A DNA stretch of 64,000 bases from Nageia nagi. Its lineage: Eukaryota; Pinophyta. The stretch covers positions 55,986,001 through 56,050,000 of the forward strand of contig JBITNC010000001.1 of NCBI GenBank assembly GCA_050084985.1, read 5' to 3'. Below the pieces are notes generated by a model that saw nothing but the letters and a program-made list of their open reading frames with translations, was not told the origin of the DNA and made no database searches. Below, one piece after another: positions 35,661 through 47,824 of this stretch; within the stretch, counting starts at the first letter, position 1, and each line of letters starts with the position of its first letter. Made by a program: the position numbers and the translations under genes.

Positions 35661-36955
35661 AGTTAGTATGTATCTATTTTGTTAAGTTATTCCTCTCAAT
35701 TTTATCTTAGTCTCAATTTTGTATCCTACCCTATATCATACTAGCTCATTTTGACTTAAGTATATCATTTCTAAGGTATAATATCATGTCTTTTTTACCT
35801 TTTTTCATCTCATTATCTATTTTTATCCATTTTAACTTACCTTTTGTAATCAGTATACAACAAGTCAGCTAGTGTAACCTAGCCAATTCCTTGCAAATTG
35901 GTTGGGTAGTTGACTAACCATCTGACCAATTTGAAGTTTACCTAGCTAAGGATTAATTAGTGAGGTTCCCATTGGCCCCTGAATCAATATCAATTTGCTC
36001 CCCACTGGTTAGTAGAGTCAAACAAGACCTACAACTCATATTGAAAAATACAACAAATTATGTATTTAATCTAAAATCTACTTTGATCAAAGTATTCTAT
36101 GTATCCCTACAGTCATTTTGAATCCTATTTTTTTCAATTTGGTCCACTATTTTATCAAAAAATGTGATGCCCTATGATTTGATTTTCTACCCTACATTTT
36201 ATCAATTTTCTCATATTTATCATCATAAAAATAAAAACTAAATTTGATTTTCACTACTAAATATACTATGAGATAATTAACTATGATTTCAAAATTGGAA
36301 TTGGTTAAGGTTTTTAGCTACATGGTGGGTCCTTTCCTCCTCCTACAACAACTACCATTGCACCTATTCAACCCTATTCACTCTCGAGATCATAGAAGTA
36401 AGATAGTATCCTATTGATCAAAGCTTACTTCTCTTGATGATAAGTTTCCAAAAAACTAAATGACCCTAACTTGTTTATTTTTAATTAGTTACCCTACTAC
36501 TCAGCCTATTGATTAGTTACTTGGTCAATCGATCTATCTATTTGGTTCTCCTAACCAATAGGCTTAGCCATCCTATTGATTAGTGCTAACTGATCTATAG
36601 CAAATTGGTTAGTATAATTTTTCTCATTTTCCCTATATTTGATCAATCCACTTAATTTTCTCACTCTTCGATTGGTAGGATGATTATGGCCCTTTTTGTA
36701 TACCTCCTCCCATTTTCCTACTTTAAAGGAGATGTAATCAACCACTTTTTTCTCTTCATGATCCCTCTCATTATCATCCTATCAAGTACCCTAATAGGTG
36801 TAATTAATTTTTCACAAAATTGGCATCTTCATCTTGTATTTTTTCTTATTAGCATTGATCACTTCAATATATTTATCATCTATCACTTAGCATGGCATCT
36901 TATTTAGGCATCGCATGCCTACACACTATGATTGAATTCTGGTAGGCCTACAAGC
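35661..36955. other. Unassigned DNA
   Basis: No domain seen. The stretch 35870-36000 and again 36470-36680 and 37800-37880 repeats words such as CTAGCCAA, ACTAACC and GATTAGT in both orientations, which may be remnants of one dispersed repeat. Short open frames (36551-36745, 36680-36907) look random. Confidence 0.35.
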
Positions 36956-36974
36956 CTACACTTGATCATTTGGC

Positions 36975-37262
36975 ATGATTGTGTCACTATCACTTTTCAC
37001 CCTTTGAATGTTGGGGTAAATCAGAATCATTGATTACTTTTTACCCTTCAACTATTGGGGCATAGAAAAATCATGTACTATATCACCCTTTGACTACTAG
37101 GGCAAACCAAAATCATTGATCACTTGTTATCCTTTGACTACTAGGTCAAAGCAAAATCATTTTACTCTTCAATTATTAGGGAAAAGCAAAATCATTTTAC
37201 CCTTTTATTGTTAGGGCAAAGTAGAATCATTATACCCTTCAATAATTAGGGCTAAGTAGATA
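36975..37262 (+). repeat. Degenerate tandem array, unit about 35-50 bp
   Basis: Six to seven copies of a unit built from (TA)CCCTTCAA(C)TATTAGGGCA followed by AAATCATT and a variable spacer. Each unit contains an imperfect inverted pair (CCCTT / AGGGC). Confidence 0.7.
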
Positions 37263-37369
37263 TGATTTGCTTAATTTCTTAGTGTTGTACAATATATTTT
37301 ATTAGTTTTATTTTATGATCATTTACTTTTAACACTTTATTGGCATGATTACACCATTTTCATGAATAT

Positions 37370-37515
37370 GTTGGCACTATGAGGTGTTATAGCCATAGGT
37401 ACTCCTTAATGCAATTGTGTCTCATGTAGTATAGTTCATTATAGCAAAGTACAGACTGGTTGTAGTATGATAGTATGGGTACTACGAGGTGTTATAGCCA
37501 TATGTACCCTGGGTA
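37370..37515 (+). repeat. Two-copy repeat with GAGGTGTTATAGCCATA
   Basis: GGCACTATGAGGTGTTATAG (37373) recurs as a near-copy at 37478, each followed by a GTACC-type end. A small duplication with no assigned role. Confidence 0.6.
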
Positions 37516-38369
37516 TGATGGTATTGATCTATCATCATCAACATCATATCGCATACACTCCACCTATTTTTGTATTGCATTTTGTATCTCATAAAAAATC
37601 ATTTCATATCTCATAGAAATCAACATGAAAAGGGGCATATGTAAATACCTAAAAATTATTCATTTTCCTAGCTTAGGTGATTAATGATGATTTGGACCAT
37701 CTTGCAACCTATCATTATACTATTAGCCCTTCATTTCAATTTTATAGTGTTCATGTTATCGATTTTGGTAATTTAGTCAATTGTTACCACCTTGGAAACC
37801 CTAGCCCTAACTAGCCTACTAGTCAAGAGATCAGTTGACTAGTTAGGTTAAGTGCTAACTAACCTACCAACTAGTCACTATTAATATAGAAGTCACTTCA
37901 AAATCATTTCCCATAATTTAATCAATCATTACCCAATGGATATTCAAAACTTATTGCATGTTCAACCTCCTCCTAACTATGTACTCAAACTTAGTGTTAT
38001 GCAATAGCAGAAAATATTTTCCAATTGATTGATATATGGTTTTTTATATTTATATATTTTGAATATCTAGACCTCGAATAGTGCACCATTTAGCCCAAAT
38101 TTTATAAGAATAAAAAATTATGTCATTTCATCAATATTTTATATTTTTTTTATAAAGATAAGTGCAAATAGCCACCTATACTTCCTATATGTTTGTACAA
38201 AATCACCATGAAAATTAAAAAAATTACTATTTTCTAATAAAATTACTAATAATATCCTTTATATAAAGTTTATGAGATTTAGTCAGATATGCTAGTATTT
38301 GAAGTTCTCAACTTGTAGAGTAATAAAATTGCTTTGATTTGATGATCATATTAAATATTTAAGGAATTT
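37516..38369. other. Unassigned AT-rich DNA
   Basis: No gene or element recognised between the two-copy repeat and the 24-bp minisatellite. Confidence 0.35.
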
Positions 38370-38648
38370 TAGATGTTCATCATCTAAAGATTGTAGATGC
38401 TCATTATCTAAATATTATAGATGATCATCACCTAAAGATTGTAGATGCTCATCACCTAAAGATTGTAGATGCTCATCACCTAAAGATTGCAAATGATCAT
38501 CACCTAAAGATTGCAGATGTTCATCACCTAAACATTGCAAGTGCTCATCACCTAAACATTGTAGATGCTTATCATCTAAGAGTTGTATAATTTCATTATC
38601 TAAGGATTGCATATGCTTGTCACCTTAAGATTACATATGCTCATCACT
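38370..38648 (+). repeat. 24-bp minisatellite, about twelve copies
   Basis: Unit GATGCTCATCACCTAAAGAT plus TGTA. Read on - it is an open frame over eight units (38612-38415) giving the octapeptide LQSLGDEH again and again. Outer units are more diverged. The frame has no neighbouring domain, so I treat it as a repeat and not as a gene. Confidence 0.85.
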
Positions 38649-38719
38649 TTCTATAGCCAATAACATTGTTTACAAGTCTCATATATATGCAAATGATATA
38701 TTATTGTATACATATCAAA

Positions 38720-39470
38720 ACTATCTTTAAAAGGAGTGATCACATGAGCCTTTTTGAGTAAGGAATGAATCATCAAAGGAAAAAAATGTAGATAATCATG
38801 TGACTACTTATTTTAAAGATCTTTTCAAGATCTATCTAATGGTATATCATTTGGATGGATATGAAACTTCTAAAAAATGTTATAGGCTTTTAAAAGTGAC
38901 TAATTTATTTTTATCAATTTCTATATCCCACAAATTTTTTACAGGTATCCAATTGATTTAACTGATATACCACTAGATAGATCTCAAAAAGACCTTTAAA
39001 ATGACTAGTCACATGACCCCCTTTTGAGCAAGTAATGAGTCATTAAAGGAAAAAATTGTAGATAATTTGTTTATAGGTATTCAATCAATTTAAATGATAT
39101 TTGATTGGATAGATCTCAAAAATACCTTTAAAATGAGTGGTCACATGACCCCTTTTGAGCAAGTAATGATTCATCTAAGGTTAAAAATGTAGAAAATCAT
39201 ATGTAGTAAAATGTAGATGATTATTTGCAGTAAAATGCAAATGATCTACTATAGATAATCATCTACATTTTATACAGATGATCATCTATATTTTGGCCTT
39301 AGAAGACTCATTACTTTCTCAAAAGGGATCATGTGACCACTTATTTTAAAGGTCTTTTCAAGACCTATCCAATGGTATATCATTTAAATCAAATGGAGCC
39401 CTATAAAAAAAGTTATGGATTTTAGAAAGTGAAGACAATCATTTATATTTTTTTAACACACTTGTATGCA
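38720..39470. repeat. Fold-back cluster of four related arms
   Basis: A block with GGTCACATGACCCCTTTTGA, GCAAGTAATGAGTCAT and ATACCACTAGATAGATCTCA occurs direct at about 38950-39060 and 39080-39190, and inverted at about 38785-38870 and 39300-39420. A palindromic stretch (about 39200-39290) with repeated GATGATCATCTA words sits in the middle. The two inverted arms are also followed by similar sequence. This looks like a fold-back or MITE-derived array; I found no coding capacity. Confidence 0.65.
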
Positions 39471-40795
39471 TCCTAACTTGTTGAGATGATCATCTCTAAT
39501 TACTTTACAATTTTTGATAATAAACTAAATATCAATATAATATCACCAATACTTCACAACTCAAAAAAAAAACTATTTATTTTTCCATTTACTATATGCA
39601 ATTTTTGTACATTTTTGCCATGAATCTAAATCCAATTGACCATATTTTGAAAATTTTTCATTATGCATAATGCTACTCAAACTTACAACTTGGTACCTTC
39701 CCTTTTGATCTCAACCCACAATGTTTAACCTCCTCCTAATTGTGTACTCAAATTCTTGTGATTTCAATTTTTGTGGAGAATAATATTATTTCAACTATTT
39801 TACAAGTTCTAAATGTCACTAAATATCATCTAATCATATCCATTTATTTATTTTACAAACCCACTTGTGCATGGTTGCATTCTAGTGATTCTAGGATAGT
39901 CTCTTATAGACATAGGCTAGAATAGTTTAGCTTACTTAAATCATTAGCTAAATCATTTTGGATCTTATTCTAGCTTGTATTGTAGGCATTGAGCTATATT
40001 TGAATGCCTTATTGATTCAAGGCTTGGAGGTTTACAAGTAAACTAGTCAAGTCTTACTTGGTTCTAGGGTCTTAAGGACCTAGAACATAGAAACCTCCTT
40101 TCATCTTTGTTTTGCAAGTCATTTGGCATTTTGGGTACTCCTTAAAAATAAAAATCTCTAAACCCTATCTCTATTTTTTCTTATTATCATTTATCTCATC
40201 ATATGCAAGAAATATTTTAGATATTGTAGCATAGGCATCCCAAAATGGGCCCTAGGGTTACGTTGTTTATGCTTTAGCTCAGGGTGTGGGGTCTCTCTTT
40301 TTTTTTTAGGTATCCTACATATAGCATCATAATTCAACATAAGATAAAGTGACATACAATTTTATTTCTAATGTTGCATTTTGGATCACTTTTAGCATTA
40401 GATTCCAACATCCAAGAAAGCATTATAAATTTTTGTATCTAGGGTTGCATTTTGCATCATGTTTAGCATTAGAGATAGTGTCAGATTATATGTTGTTTGT
40501 AGTGTTAAATTCTCTTTATTTGCATCAATTATAACAAATGTACTAGCATCAAAGAAATGAATTTTATCAAAAAAATTATATTAAATTATAAAGATTTATC
40601 AATTTCATATAATTAAAATATTAAATTATTAAAATTTATCAATTTTGTATTATTAAATTTAACATTCAAAAATTTGTACTACTAAAAGCATCATCATCAC
40701 TAGTCATAAAAAATATATATCATTATCATCATAATAATTAAAAATTATATTTTATATTAAAATTCATTCAAAAATATAATCATCATCATCACATA
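39471..40795. other. Unassigned AT-rich DNA
   Basis: No gene recognised. Short open frames (39740-39925, 40349-40534) have no family resemblance. Two diverged copies of a GTTGCATTTTG ... AGCATTAGA block are at 40371 and 40442. Confidence 0.35.
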
Positions 40796-40799
40796 TGCA

Positions 40800-41330
40800 T
40801 TCAAAAATTCATGCTATCACCACCACCACCACCACCATCATCATGCATATCCTCATCATGTGGTCCCTCGTGCTTCCTAGGAAGATCTTGATGATCATTA
40901 TGTTGATTATGGTCATATGATCCCTCATGTTTTTCAAGTTGTACTAAACTCATGATCTATAAATAATAATTAAATAAATGTTAGTAAATAATCAAAAACT
41001 TAAAAATCTCCTACATACCAACATGGCCACCCATTTGGGCAAACCCAACATTTAGTTGGGGAGATCCCACATCCCATGTGGGTACCCCTTGGTGCTTGGT
41101 TTGGTTTCAATGGGGGGGGAAAGGCTTGATAAGTTGTACAACCTTCCTAATACCTATTGGCCCCTCCTTGTATCTATAGAGGGATACATGGGGGTTTACA
41201 ACCTTCATGACTCGTCCTTCCTATCCTCTTGTAGTATATCATGTGACTCAAGTCTTACCCTAGGTACATCACTTGGTGGATACATGTTAGATGTCATAGA
41301 TTTCCATTAATACCACATCATTTATTTATC
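40800..41330 (-). pseudogene. Coding-like segments, possibly last exons of a gene
   Basis: The - strand reading has two pieces. The first (about 41300-41020) reads YPPSDVPRVRLESHDILQED and later VPTWDVGSPQLNVGFAQMGG, with stops between. The second (about 40955-40800) reads KHEGSYDHNQHNDHQDLPRK then an acidic, His/Gly-rich end and a stop. A GTATGT donor-like site (about 41018) and a TTATAG acceptor-like site (about 40958) lie between them. The run of CAC/ATC triplets (about 40820-40858) encodes the Gly/Asp-rich end. Family not recognised; it resembles in style the last exon of the - strand ORF of the neighbouring CACTA element. Confidence 0.3.
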
Positions 41331-41910
41331 ATGTTATGCACTAGTGCAACATCACATGGCACTACCCTATCATGTCACAATGTTGCTTTAAGGTTTTAGT
41401 GCCTCACAATATTTTAATATAGAGTTTCATGTTTTATAAATGAAACAAAAGAAATTATTTATTTATTTATTTAGAAAATAAAACAAATATTTGGTATCCT
41501 AATTTTTAAACCAAGTTGTATTTTTTTAATAGAGTGTAATATATATATAGTAATTAAATTTTTATGGTAGAGTAAAAAGAACTTTTATTTTGTGAGAATG
41601 TTTACTACAAAAATATATGATAAATATTATCAAGTGTTATAGTGTAAATAATATATTAAATATATTAGTAGATATAATGAATTGTTATGGAAAATTAAAA
41701 GGATGCTTTTATTTAGAAAAGAATTAAAATAATAAAATATAACTTAAAATCCTTAAGTATTGAATTATTGATAAAATAATTAAGAAAAAATACTAGGGAA
41801 GGATTTTGGTATTTTTGGAGTGATCTTGTCTATTCTTAAATTAAGGATTTATTAGATCAAGAAAATCAAATTAGTAGTTGTAAAATATTATTATGAAATT
41901 TATTTAAGTG
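41331..41910. other. AT-rich DNA next to the CACTA insertion
   Basis: No feature seen. It presumably was joined to 56109 onward before the CACTA element inserted. Confidence 0.4.
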
Positions 41911-41946
41911 CACTACTACATTTTGCATCATACAATGTGTCAAGGT
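41911..41946 (+). repeat. Left terminal inverted repeat of the CACTA element
   Basis: CACTACTACATTT followed by TGCATCATACAATG. The first 13 bases are identical to the inverted right end. Confidence 0.9.
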
Positions 41947-42060
41947 ACAATGCATTTTTTTTCTTTTTTTGATCTCTACTTTATGCCTCACATGACACTA
42001 ATGGTATTGTCAACTCATGTGTCACATAAATTTGACCTTTAATTGAACAAAATGTCAAGA

Positions 42061-42372
42061 TTTTGACTCATAAAGTGTCATACATTTGACTCATAAAATG
42101 TCATACATTTTGACTCATAAAGGTCATCAATTTAACTCATAAAGCATCATCAATTTGACTCATGAAGCATCATCAATTTGACTCATAAAGCATCATACAT
42201 TTGACTCACAAATCATCATACAGTTGACTCAAAAAACATCACAAATTTGACTCATAAAAAATCAATATTTTGACTCATAAAATGTCAATATTTTGACTCC
42301 TAAAACATCAATATTTTGACTCCTAAAACATCAATACTTTGACTCATAAAATGTCAAATTTTGATTCATAAT
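42061..42372 (+). repeat. Left subterminal repeat array of the CACTA element
   Basis: About 14 copies of a 21-24 bp unit, TTTGACTCATAAAGCATCAT and variants, all in one direction. In En/Spm elements short subterminal repeats are the binding sites of the second transposon protein (TNPA); that role is inferred here. Confidence 0.85.
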
Positions 42373-42458
42373 TCAAAAAAATTTGAATTATTTATTATTA
42401 CTATTTATTATTTCTTTTTTTGTGTACTATATAATACATTTGTTCGAATACATTAATC

Positions 42459-42460
<2 letters not shown>

Positions 42461-42512
<52 letters not shown>
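42461..42512 (+). repeat. (TA)n(CA)n microsatellite
   Basis: Uninterrupted TA run followed by an uninterrupted AC/CA run. Confidence 0.9.
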
Positions 42513-42782
42513 TTCAAATAATACATTAAAAGATACAATCAAATCTAAAAATATAAGCATAAAAAGAATAAAACTTAAAACACATTATAAATAAATATAA
42601 CACACTAAATTAATAATCAGATGTGTATAATTAGGATCAATGAGCAAAACATTTCCATGTTCAATGTACAAATGCATGGTAATGGTCGGGTCAACAAAAA
42701 ATGTCTACATCAAGTGTACAAATGCATGGTAATGGGTTAATAAAAAATGTCCACATTGAGTGTACAAATGTATGGTAATGGG

Positions 42783-44370
42783 TCATTCACTATCATGACC
42801 ATGCCCAGTGTAATCTTCATCCATTCTAGCAATTTGCTGCCACTCCTCTTGGTCACCCTCCTCTCAACCACCCTTCGATTACCCTCCTCACCACAAAGAA
42901 TAATCAACTAAATATTAGTGAATAAGAAAACCTAAAAAATTTGATTCATTATTAAAATGATGTAATAAATTAAAAAACACTTAAACATTACTTATATTCT
43001 TGAAAGCTATTTTCAAGATTAGGGCTTGAAAACCATTTTTTAGGGCAAATTTTACTTCATCTTTTGTAGGATATCTGCCATATTTATCATACTACAAAAA
43101 AAAACATATTTACTTAAATAATATTTTATGCATATAATTTAATTATATAACTATTCATACATAAAATATGAAATAAAATACTTACATATCTTATTTCAAT
43201 CCCTACTTTGCCCAATTTGCTTGACTTATGGGTATATGCCATTGGAGATGTGTTGTATCAGGCATGCATGGCTTTTTCGAACCACAATGGTTTAGCAATG
43301 GATTCTCTATGTGTTTTCTCCTCCTCTACCTTCTTCATCAAGCTCTTCCACACCTTCTCAACATCTATAGGCCTACTTCCTTTTATTGATTTTTTGAAAG
43401 TTTTTTTTATTTTATTCCTTATTTTATCTCTCCTCTAATTCAAATTCTTTCCCATATGTTGCAATCCCCATTTTGAGCTCCACGCATTGCTAAATTCTCT
43501 TTTCAAGATATCTATGATGCTTCATTTTGCTGCAAAATACATAATTTTTTAGAAAATGAATTAAAAAAATTACATAAAATGTACTATCAATATTAATCTA
43601 TAAAAAAATAAGTATACAATTATTAAGCATATAAATTATATATATACCTATTTCATTTTGTTTTTTCCATTCGATATCTATGGTGGGATTAAATTGGTGG
43701 AAAGTGTGTTTTCTAAGAGTATCATAAAAAAATGCCTTGAAGAGAATTTAATAACATTAGTAAATTCTTATATTCCAAAATAAATATATAAATATATAAA
43801 TTTTTTAAAATAAATTCTTACCATTTTGATCTTCAATTACAACACCCTTCTCATCCACCTTAATCTCAATGTCATTAGTGCCCTTGCATGTTGTAAATAT
43901 TATCTCCATATTGACTGATTGTTCATCTACAATTACCAATATACTTAGATTTTTTACATTGAATGTAACATTTAATTAATAAAAGGTAACTTTAATTAAT
44001 TTTTTAAATTTTAAGAAAATAAGTAATGTTACCATCTGGTGATGAGTTCATCGATGATGGTCGATTTATGCCATTACCAAGCCCAGTAGGCCTAGAAGGC
44101 CTAGTAGATGAAGGTCCAATGCCCATTTATTTATCAATTTCTCTATCAATCTTAGTCCTTTGCATCCATTGCATGACCATTTTATATAATTTGGCCATCG
44201 CCTTACTCTATTAAAAAGGTAAAAAAAAATAAATCAAAATCCTATTTGAAATGAATATTATTAAATAAAAATTAAATAAATCACACTCATAAATAAATAC
44301 TAACAAAATGCTTCTTGCTTGCAATTGAATTTGGAGGTTTTAGCTTATTTCCCCTCCTATTAGTGGCCAT
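42783..44370 (-). pseudogene. Multi-exon ORF of the CACTA element, second transposon protein candidate
   Basis: Exon-like blocks on the - strand, separated by AT-rich gaps with plausible splice sites: start ATG at 44370 (MATNRRGNKLKPPNSIASKK), 44210-44035 (AKLYKMVMQWMQRTKIDREI ... PSRPTGLGNGINRPSS), 43930-43825 (VDEQSVNMEIIFTTCKGTND ... VIEDQNGK then GTAAG). Then 43737-43650 (AFFYDTLRKHTFHQFNPTID), 43530-43190 (REFSNAWSSKWGLQ and KVWKSLMKKVEEEKTHRESI), 43095-43015 (YDKYGRYPTKDEVKFALKNG), and 42905-42783 (EEWQQIARMDEDYTGHGHDS then stop). The sequence style and YDKYGRYPTKDEV suggest the plant Transposase_24/Ptta group, but I am not certain. It is transcribed opposite to tnp2. At least two stops and a frameshift occur. 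Confidence 0.45.
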
Positions 44371-44579
44371 GATAATCTCTAAATAAAGTTAATAACAAAA
44401 AATATTATTAGTATAAAAAATTTAAAACTATTTAATTTAATAAACCTAACATAGTATGCCAATATTAAATTTATAAAGGTTATCATTGAGACACATTGCA
44501 ATATGAATACAATGGAATAAATTTAGGATGTTGGCCTCTATTGTTTTAAGTTATATAAATTAGTCACAAAATATTTATG

Positions 44580-46565
44580 GGTAACCCAAACTTTAAACTT
44601 TAAATCTTAAACCCTCAACTCAAACCTAAACCACTAACCTTAAACCGTAACCCCTAAGTCAAACCTAACATTGAACTCAAACCCAAACTCCTAACACTTA
44701 AATCCTAACATAAACCCTTAAACCCAAACCTAAATCTCTAACCCTTAACGTACTACAACCCTAAAAAAATTGGGTACCACAACCCTCAACTCTAGAAATT
44801 AGGATTCAATCTTAAACCCTCAGCTCAAGCCTAAACCTCTAACCCTTAAATTGTAATGCCTAAGTCAAACCTAAACTCTTAAACTCTAACCCCAACCTTT
44901 ACCCTTAAAATCCTAACCATATTCTTTAATCCTAACACTTGCCCTTAATTCCTAATCATAACCCTTAAACCCTTATTTCTAACTAAAATCCAAACCCATA
45001 AAACCCTAACATTGAACTCAAACCCAAACCCTAACCCAAACCCAACCTAAATCTTTATCCCTAACCTAAACATTTATAAAACAACCCCTAACCCTAACCT
45101 AAACCTTTATACAACATGATGTTAGTGTTAACCCTAAATTTATCCCTAAGTTTTTTACAAAAAATTACCATAAGCTTTTTACAAAAATTTACGCTAAATT
45201 TTAAACTGTAAATCAAATACCTAACACCTAAAATTTAACTCTAAATTTTTAAAAAATTAATTATAATTTGTTACAAAATTTATCCCTAAATTTTAAGTTA
45301 AAAATAACTTAATTTTTTAAAAAACAAATCCTAATTTTTTACAAAAAATTAATCCTAATTTTTTTATAAAAATTAAACCAAAATTTTAAAATAAAAAATT
45401 AACCCTAAAATTTTACATAAATTAACATTAAATTTATAGTAAAAATTAACCCTAAATTTAAATAAAATTTAAATATAACCCAAACACCTAACACCTAAAA
45501 TTTCACCCTAAATTTTTACAAAAATTAATCCTATTTTTTTACCCTAATTATCCCTAATTTTTTTTTCAAATTAACCAATAGTTTTTTACAAAAATTAATC
45601 CTTAATTTCTACAAAAATTAACCCTAATTTTTTATCGAAAATTAACCCTAATTTTTTACGAAAAAAACTTGATTTTTTACAAAAATTAACATTAAATTTT
45701 AAGTCTAAATTAACCCAAAATTTTAATAAAACTTAATTGTAACCCATACACCTAACACTTAAAATTTAACCCTTAATTTTTACAAAATTAATCCTTAATT
45801 TCTACAAAAATTAACCCTAATTTTTTTGCAAAAATTAATCCTTAATTTTTACAAAAACTAGCCCTAATTTTTTATAAATATTAATTGTAATTTGTACCCT
45901 AAATTTTTACAAAAGTTAATCCTAATTTTTTACAAAAATTAACCCTAAATTTTAAGTTAAAATTAACCTTAGTTTTTTACAAAAAATAACCCTAATTTTT
46001 TATGAAAATTACCTCTATATTTTTTACAAAAATTAACCCTAATTTTTTACAAAAATTAACATTATAATTTTAAGTCAAAATTAACCCTAAATTTTAATAA
46101 AATTTAATCATAAACCAAACACCTAACACTTAAAAAATAACCCTAAATTTTTACAAAAATTAATCCTTTATTTCTATAAAAATTAACCTTGATTTTTTAC
46201 AAAAATTAACCCTTAATTTTTACAGAAATTAACCCTAATTTTTTATAAATATTAATCGTAATTTGTACAAAAATTAACCTTAGTTTTTTACAAAAATCAA
46301 CCCTAATTTTTTATGAAAATTAACCCTAAATATTTTTATAAAAAATAACCCTATTGTTTTTACAAAAATTAACCCTAATTTTAAAAAAAATAACCTAATT
46401 TTTTACAAAAATTAACATTAAATTTTAAATCAAAATTAACCCTAAATTTTAATAAAAACTTTACCCTACATTTTAAGTTAAAATTAACCTTAATTTTTTG
46501 ACAAAATTCAACCCTAAATTTTTTCAAAACTTTACCCTACTTTTCTACAAAAATTAATCCTACTT
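44580..46565 (+). repeat. Telomere-like and TTAACCCTAA-type degenerate array
   Basis: The left part (44580-45120) is made of CCCTAAA- and AACCCTAAC-like words, related to the plant telomere repeat but mixed with AACCTAAACC and AACTCAAACC forms. The right part (45120-46565) changes to a unit of about 25-30 bp built from TTAACCCTAATTTTTTACAA plus AAA. No coding sequence. Confidence 0.85.
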
Positions 46566-47480
46566 TTTACAAAGTAGAGATCATATGGTCATTTTCATAT
46601 AACAAAAAAAAAAAAAAGAGGAGCTATGGGATTTCTTCGGTATCTTTTTGTATTTTTTTATGAATTTAACAAAATCAAATCCCTAATTTGCAAATTTTGA
46701 AATTGTTATGTCAAATCTAAAATTAATTTTGTAAAATGTAGTTTTTTCCTAAAATTAATTTTGTAAGATTTAGTTTTTCTCCAAACCCTAGGTTTAATTT
46801 TGTAAACCTAACTTTTTTAACTAGATTATAGGGTTTTGATGTTCCAAAAACTTAGGGTTTTTTGTTTTGATCAATTCGGTTGAGGTTTTTTGATGTTTTT
46901 TTTCAATCTTCATATTAAAAATATCACATGCATGCAAAAATATTCTATATTTATTAAAAAAAATGTTAAATGTATGCTTTAGAAAGTAAAAATTCAAATT
47001 TAGTATACTTACTTTGAATCTAGCTATGGATCTAACAAATCTAACCTTATATCTATGGAAAATAGTTAGATTTTATCCAAATCTGTTATACCCCCCTCTT
47101 TAGTGATAAAACACTCTTTGCCTTGTCCCTCTCATGATCTTCGATTGAGAAAATGATTAGTGGGGCATGTGGGGTATGCTCCTTTTATTTTTTATAATTT
47201 CATGGTCTACTTGACACATTGCTTGATGCATCAATTCATCAAGCAATGCATCATTTAGTCATTAAAATTAAAAAAAAAAAACATTAAATAATTTTAAAAA
47301 TACTTAAAATATTAAAGCATTTGAAAAATATTTACATTGAAATATTAAATTAATTATTAGATTAAATTCATAAATATTTACTTTTAAATATTAGATTTCT
47401 TTGTAAAAAAATTAAATTATAAATAATATTAAATTAATAAAATGTAATTTGCTTGAGAGGGTTTCTAAGCTGCAGCATGG
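46566..47480. other. AT-rich DNA inside the CACTA element
   Basis: No gene recognised. A few further CCCTAAA/TTTAGGG words and a short inverted pair (TTGCTTGATGCATCAA near 47220) are present. Confidence 0.4.
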
Positions 47481-47589
47481 GGGTGGAGTGGGGAGCAAAA
47501 TGTCGCATGTGAATATCGTCCGTTAAACAATTGGCGGAAAATAATTTTTTTAAAATTAAAATTATATAGCCGACTGAAAATATTAAAAG

Positions 47590-47760
47590 ACACATTTTTT
47601 AAAAAATTATTATATAAATAGAAGGAAGAATATCAAACATATAAAAATTCATTCCAAATCAATCGAGAGATGCAAATGAATTCGAACAAGCAAAATTGGA
47701 ACAAAAGATTGTAAAAACAGAAGAGAACTTTAATTTTATTGTAAGTTAATTCTCTGCTAT
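47590..47760 (+). promoter_or_regulatory. Promoter-like region with exon start and splice donor
   Basis: A TATA box (TTATATAAATAGAAGG, about 47609-47624), then a short leader and an open stretch that ends TTTTATTGTAAGTTAATT, which contains a good 5' splice site (GTAAGT at about 47740). It points into the antisense side of the GMC fragment. It may be a promoter brought in with captured DNA; transcription is inferred only. Confidence 0.35.
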
Positions 47761-47824
47761 TGTAAATATATTTTTACTGTAATATTTCTTATTTCTTGCC
47801 TGTGTATTCCTCCAGGGGAACTCT

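Noticed and set aside
38370-38648. CRISPR-like reading of the 24-bp array
   Set aside because: Head-to-tail minisatellite without spacers.
41056-41310. 84-codon open frame on +
   Set aside because: No family resemblance; the - strand reading of the same DNA looks more protein-like, though also weak.
44580-45120. True chromosome end
   Set aside because: Telomere-like words are degenerate, mixed with other units and lie inside a CACTA element with sequence on both sides.
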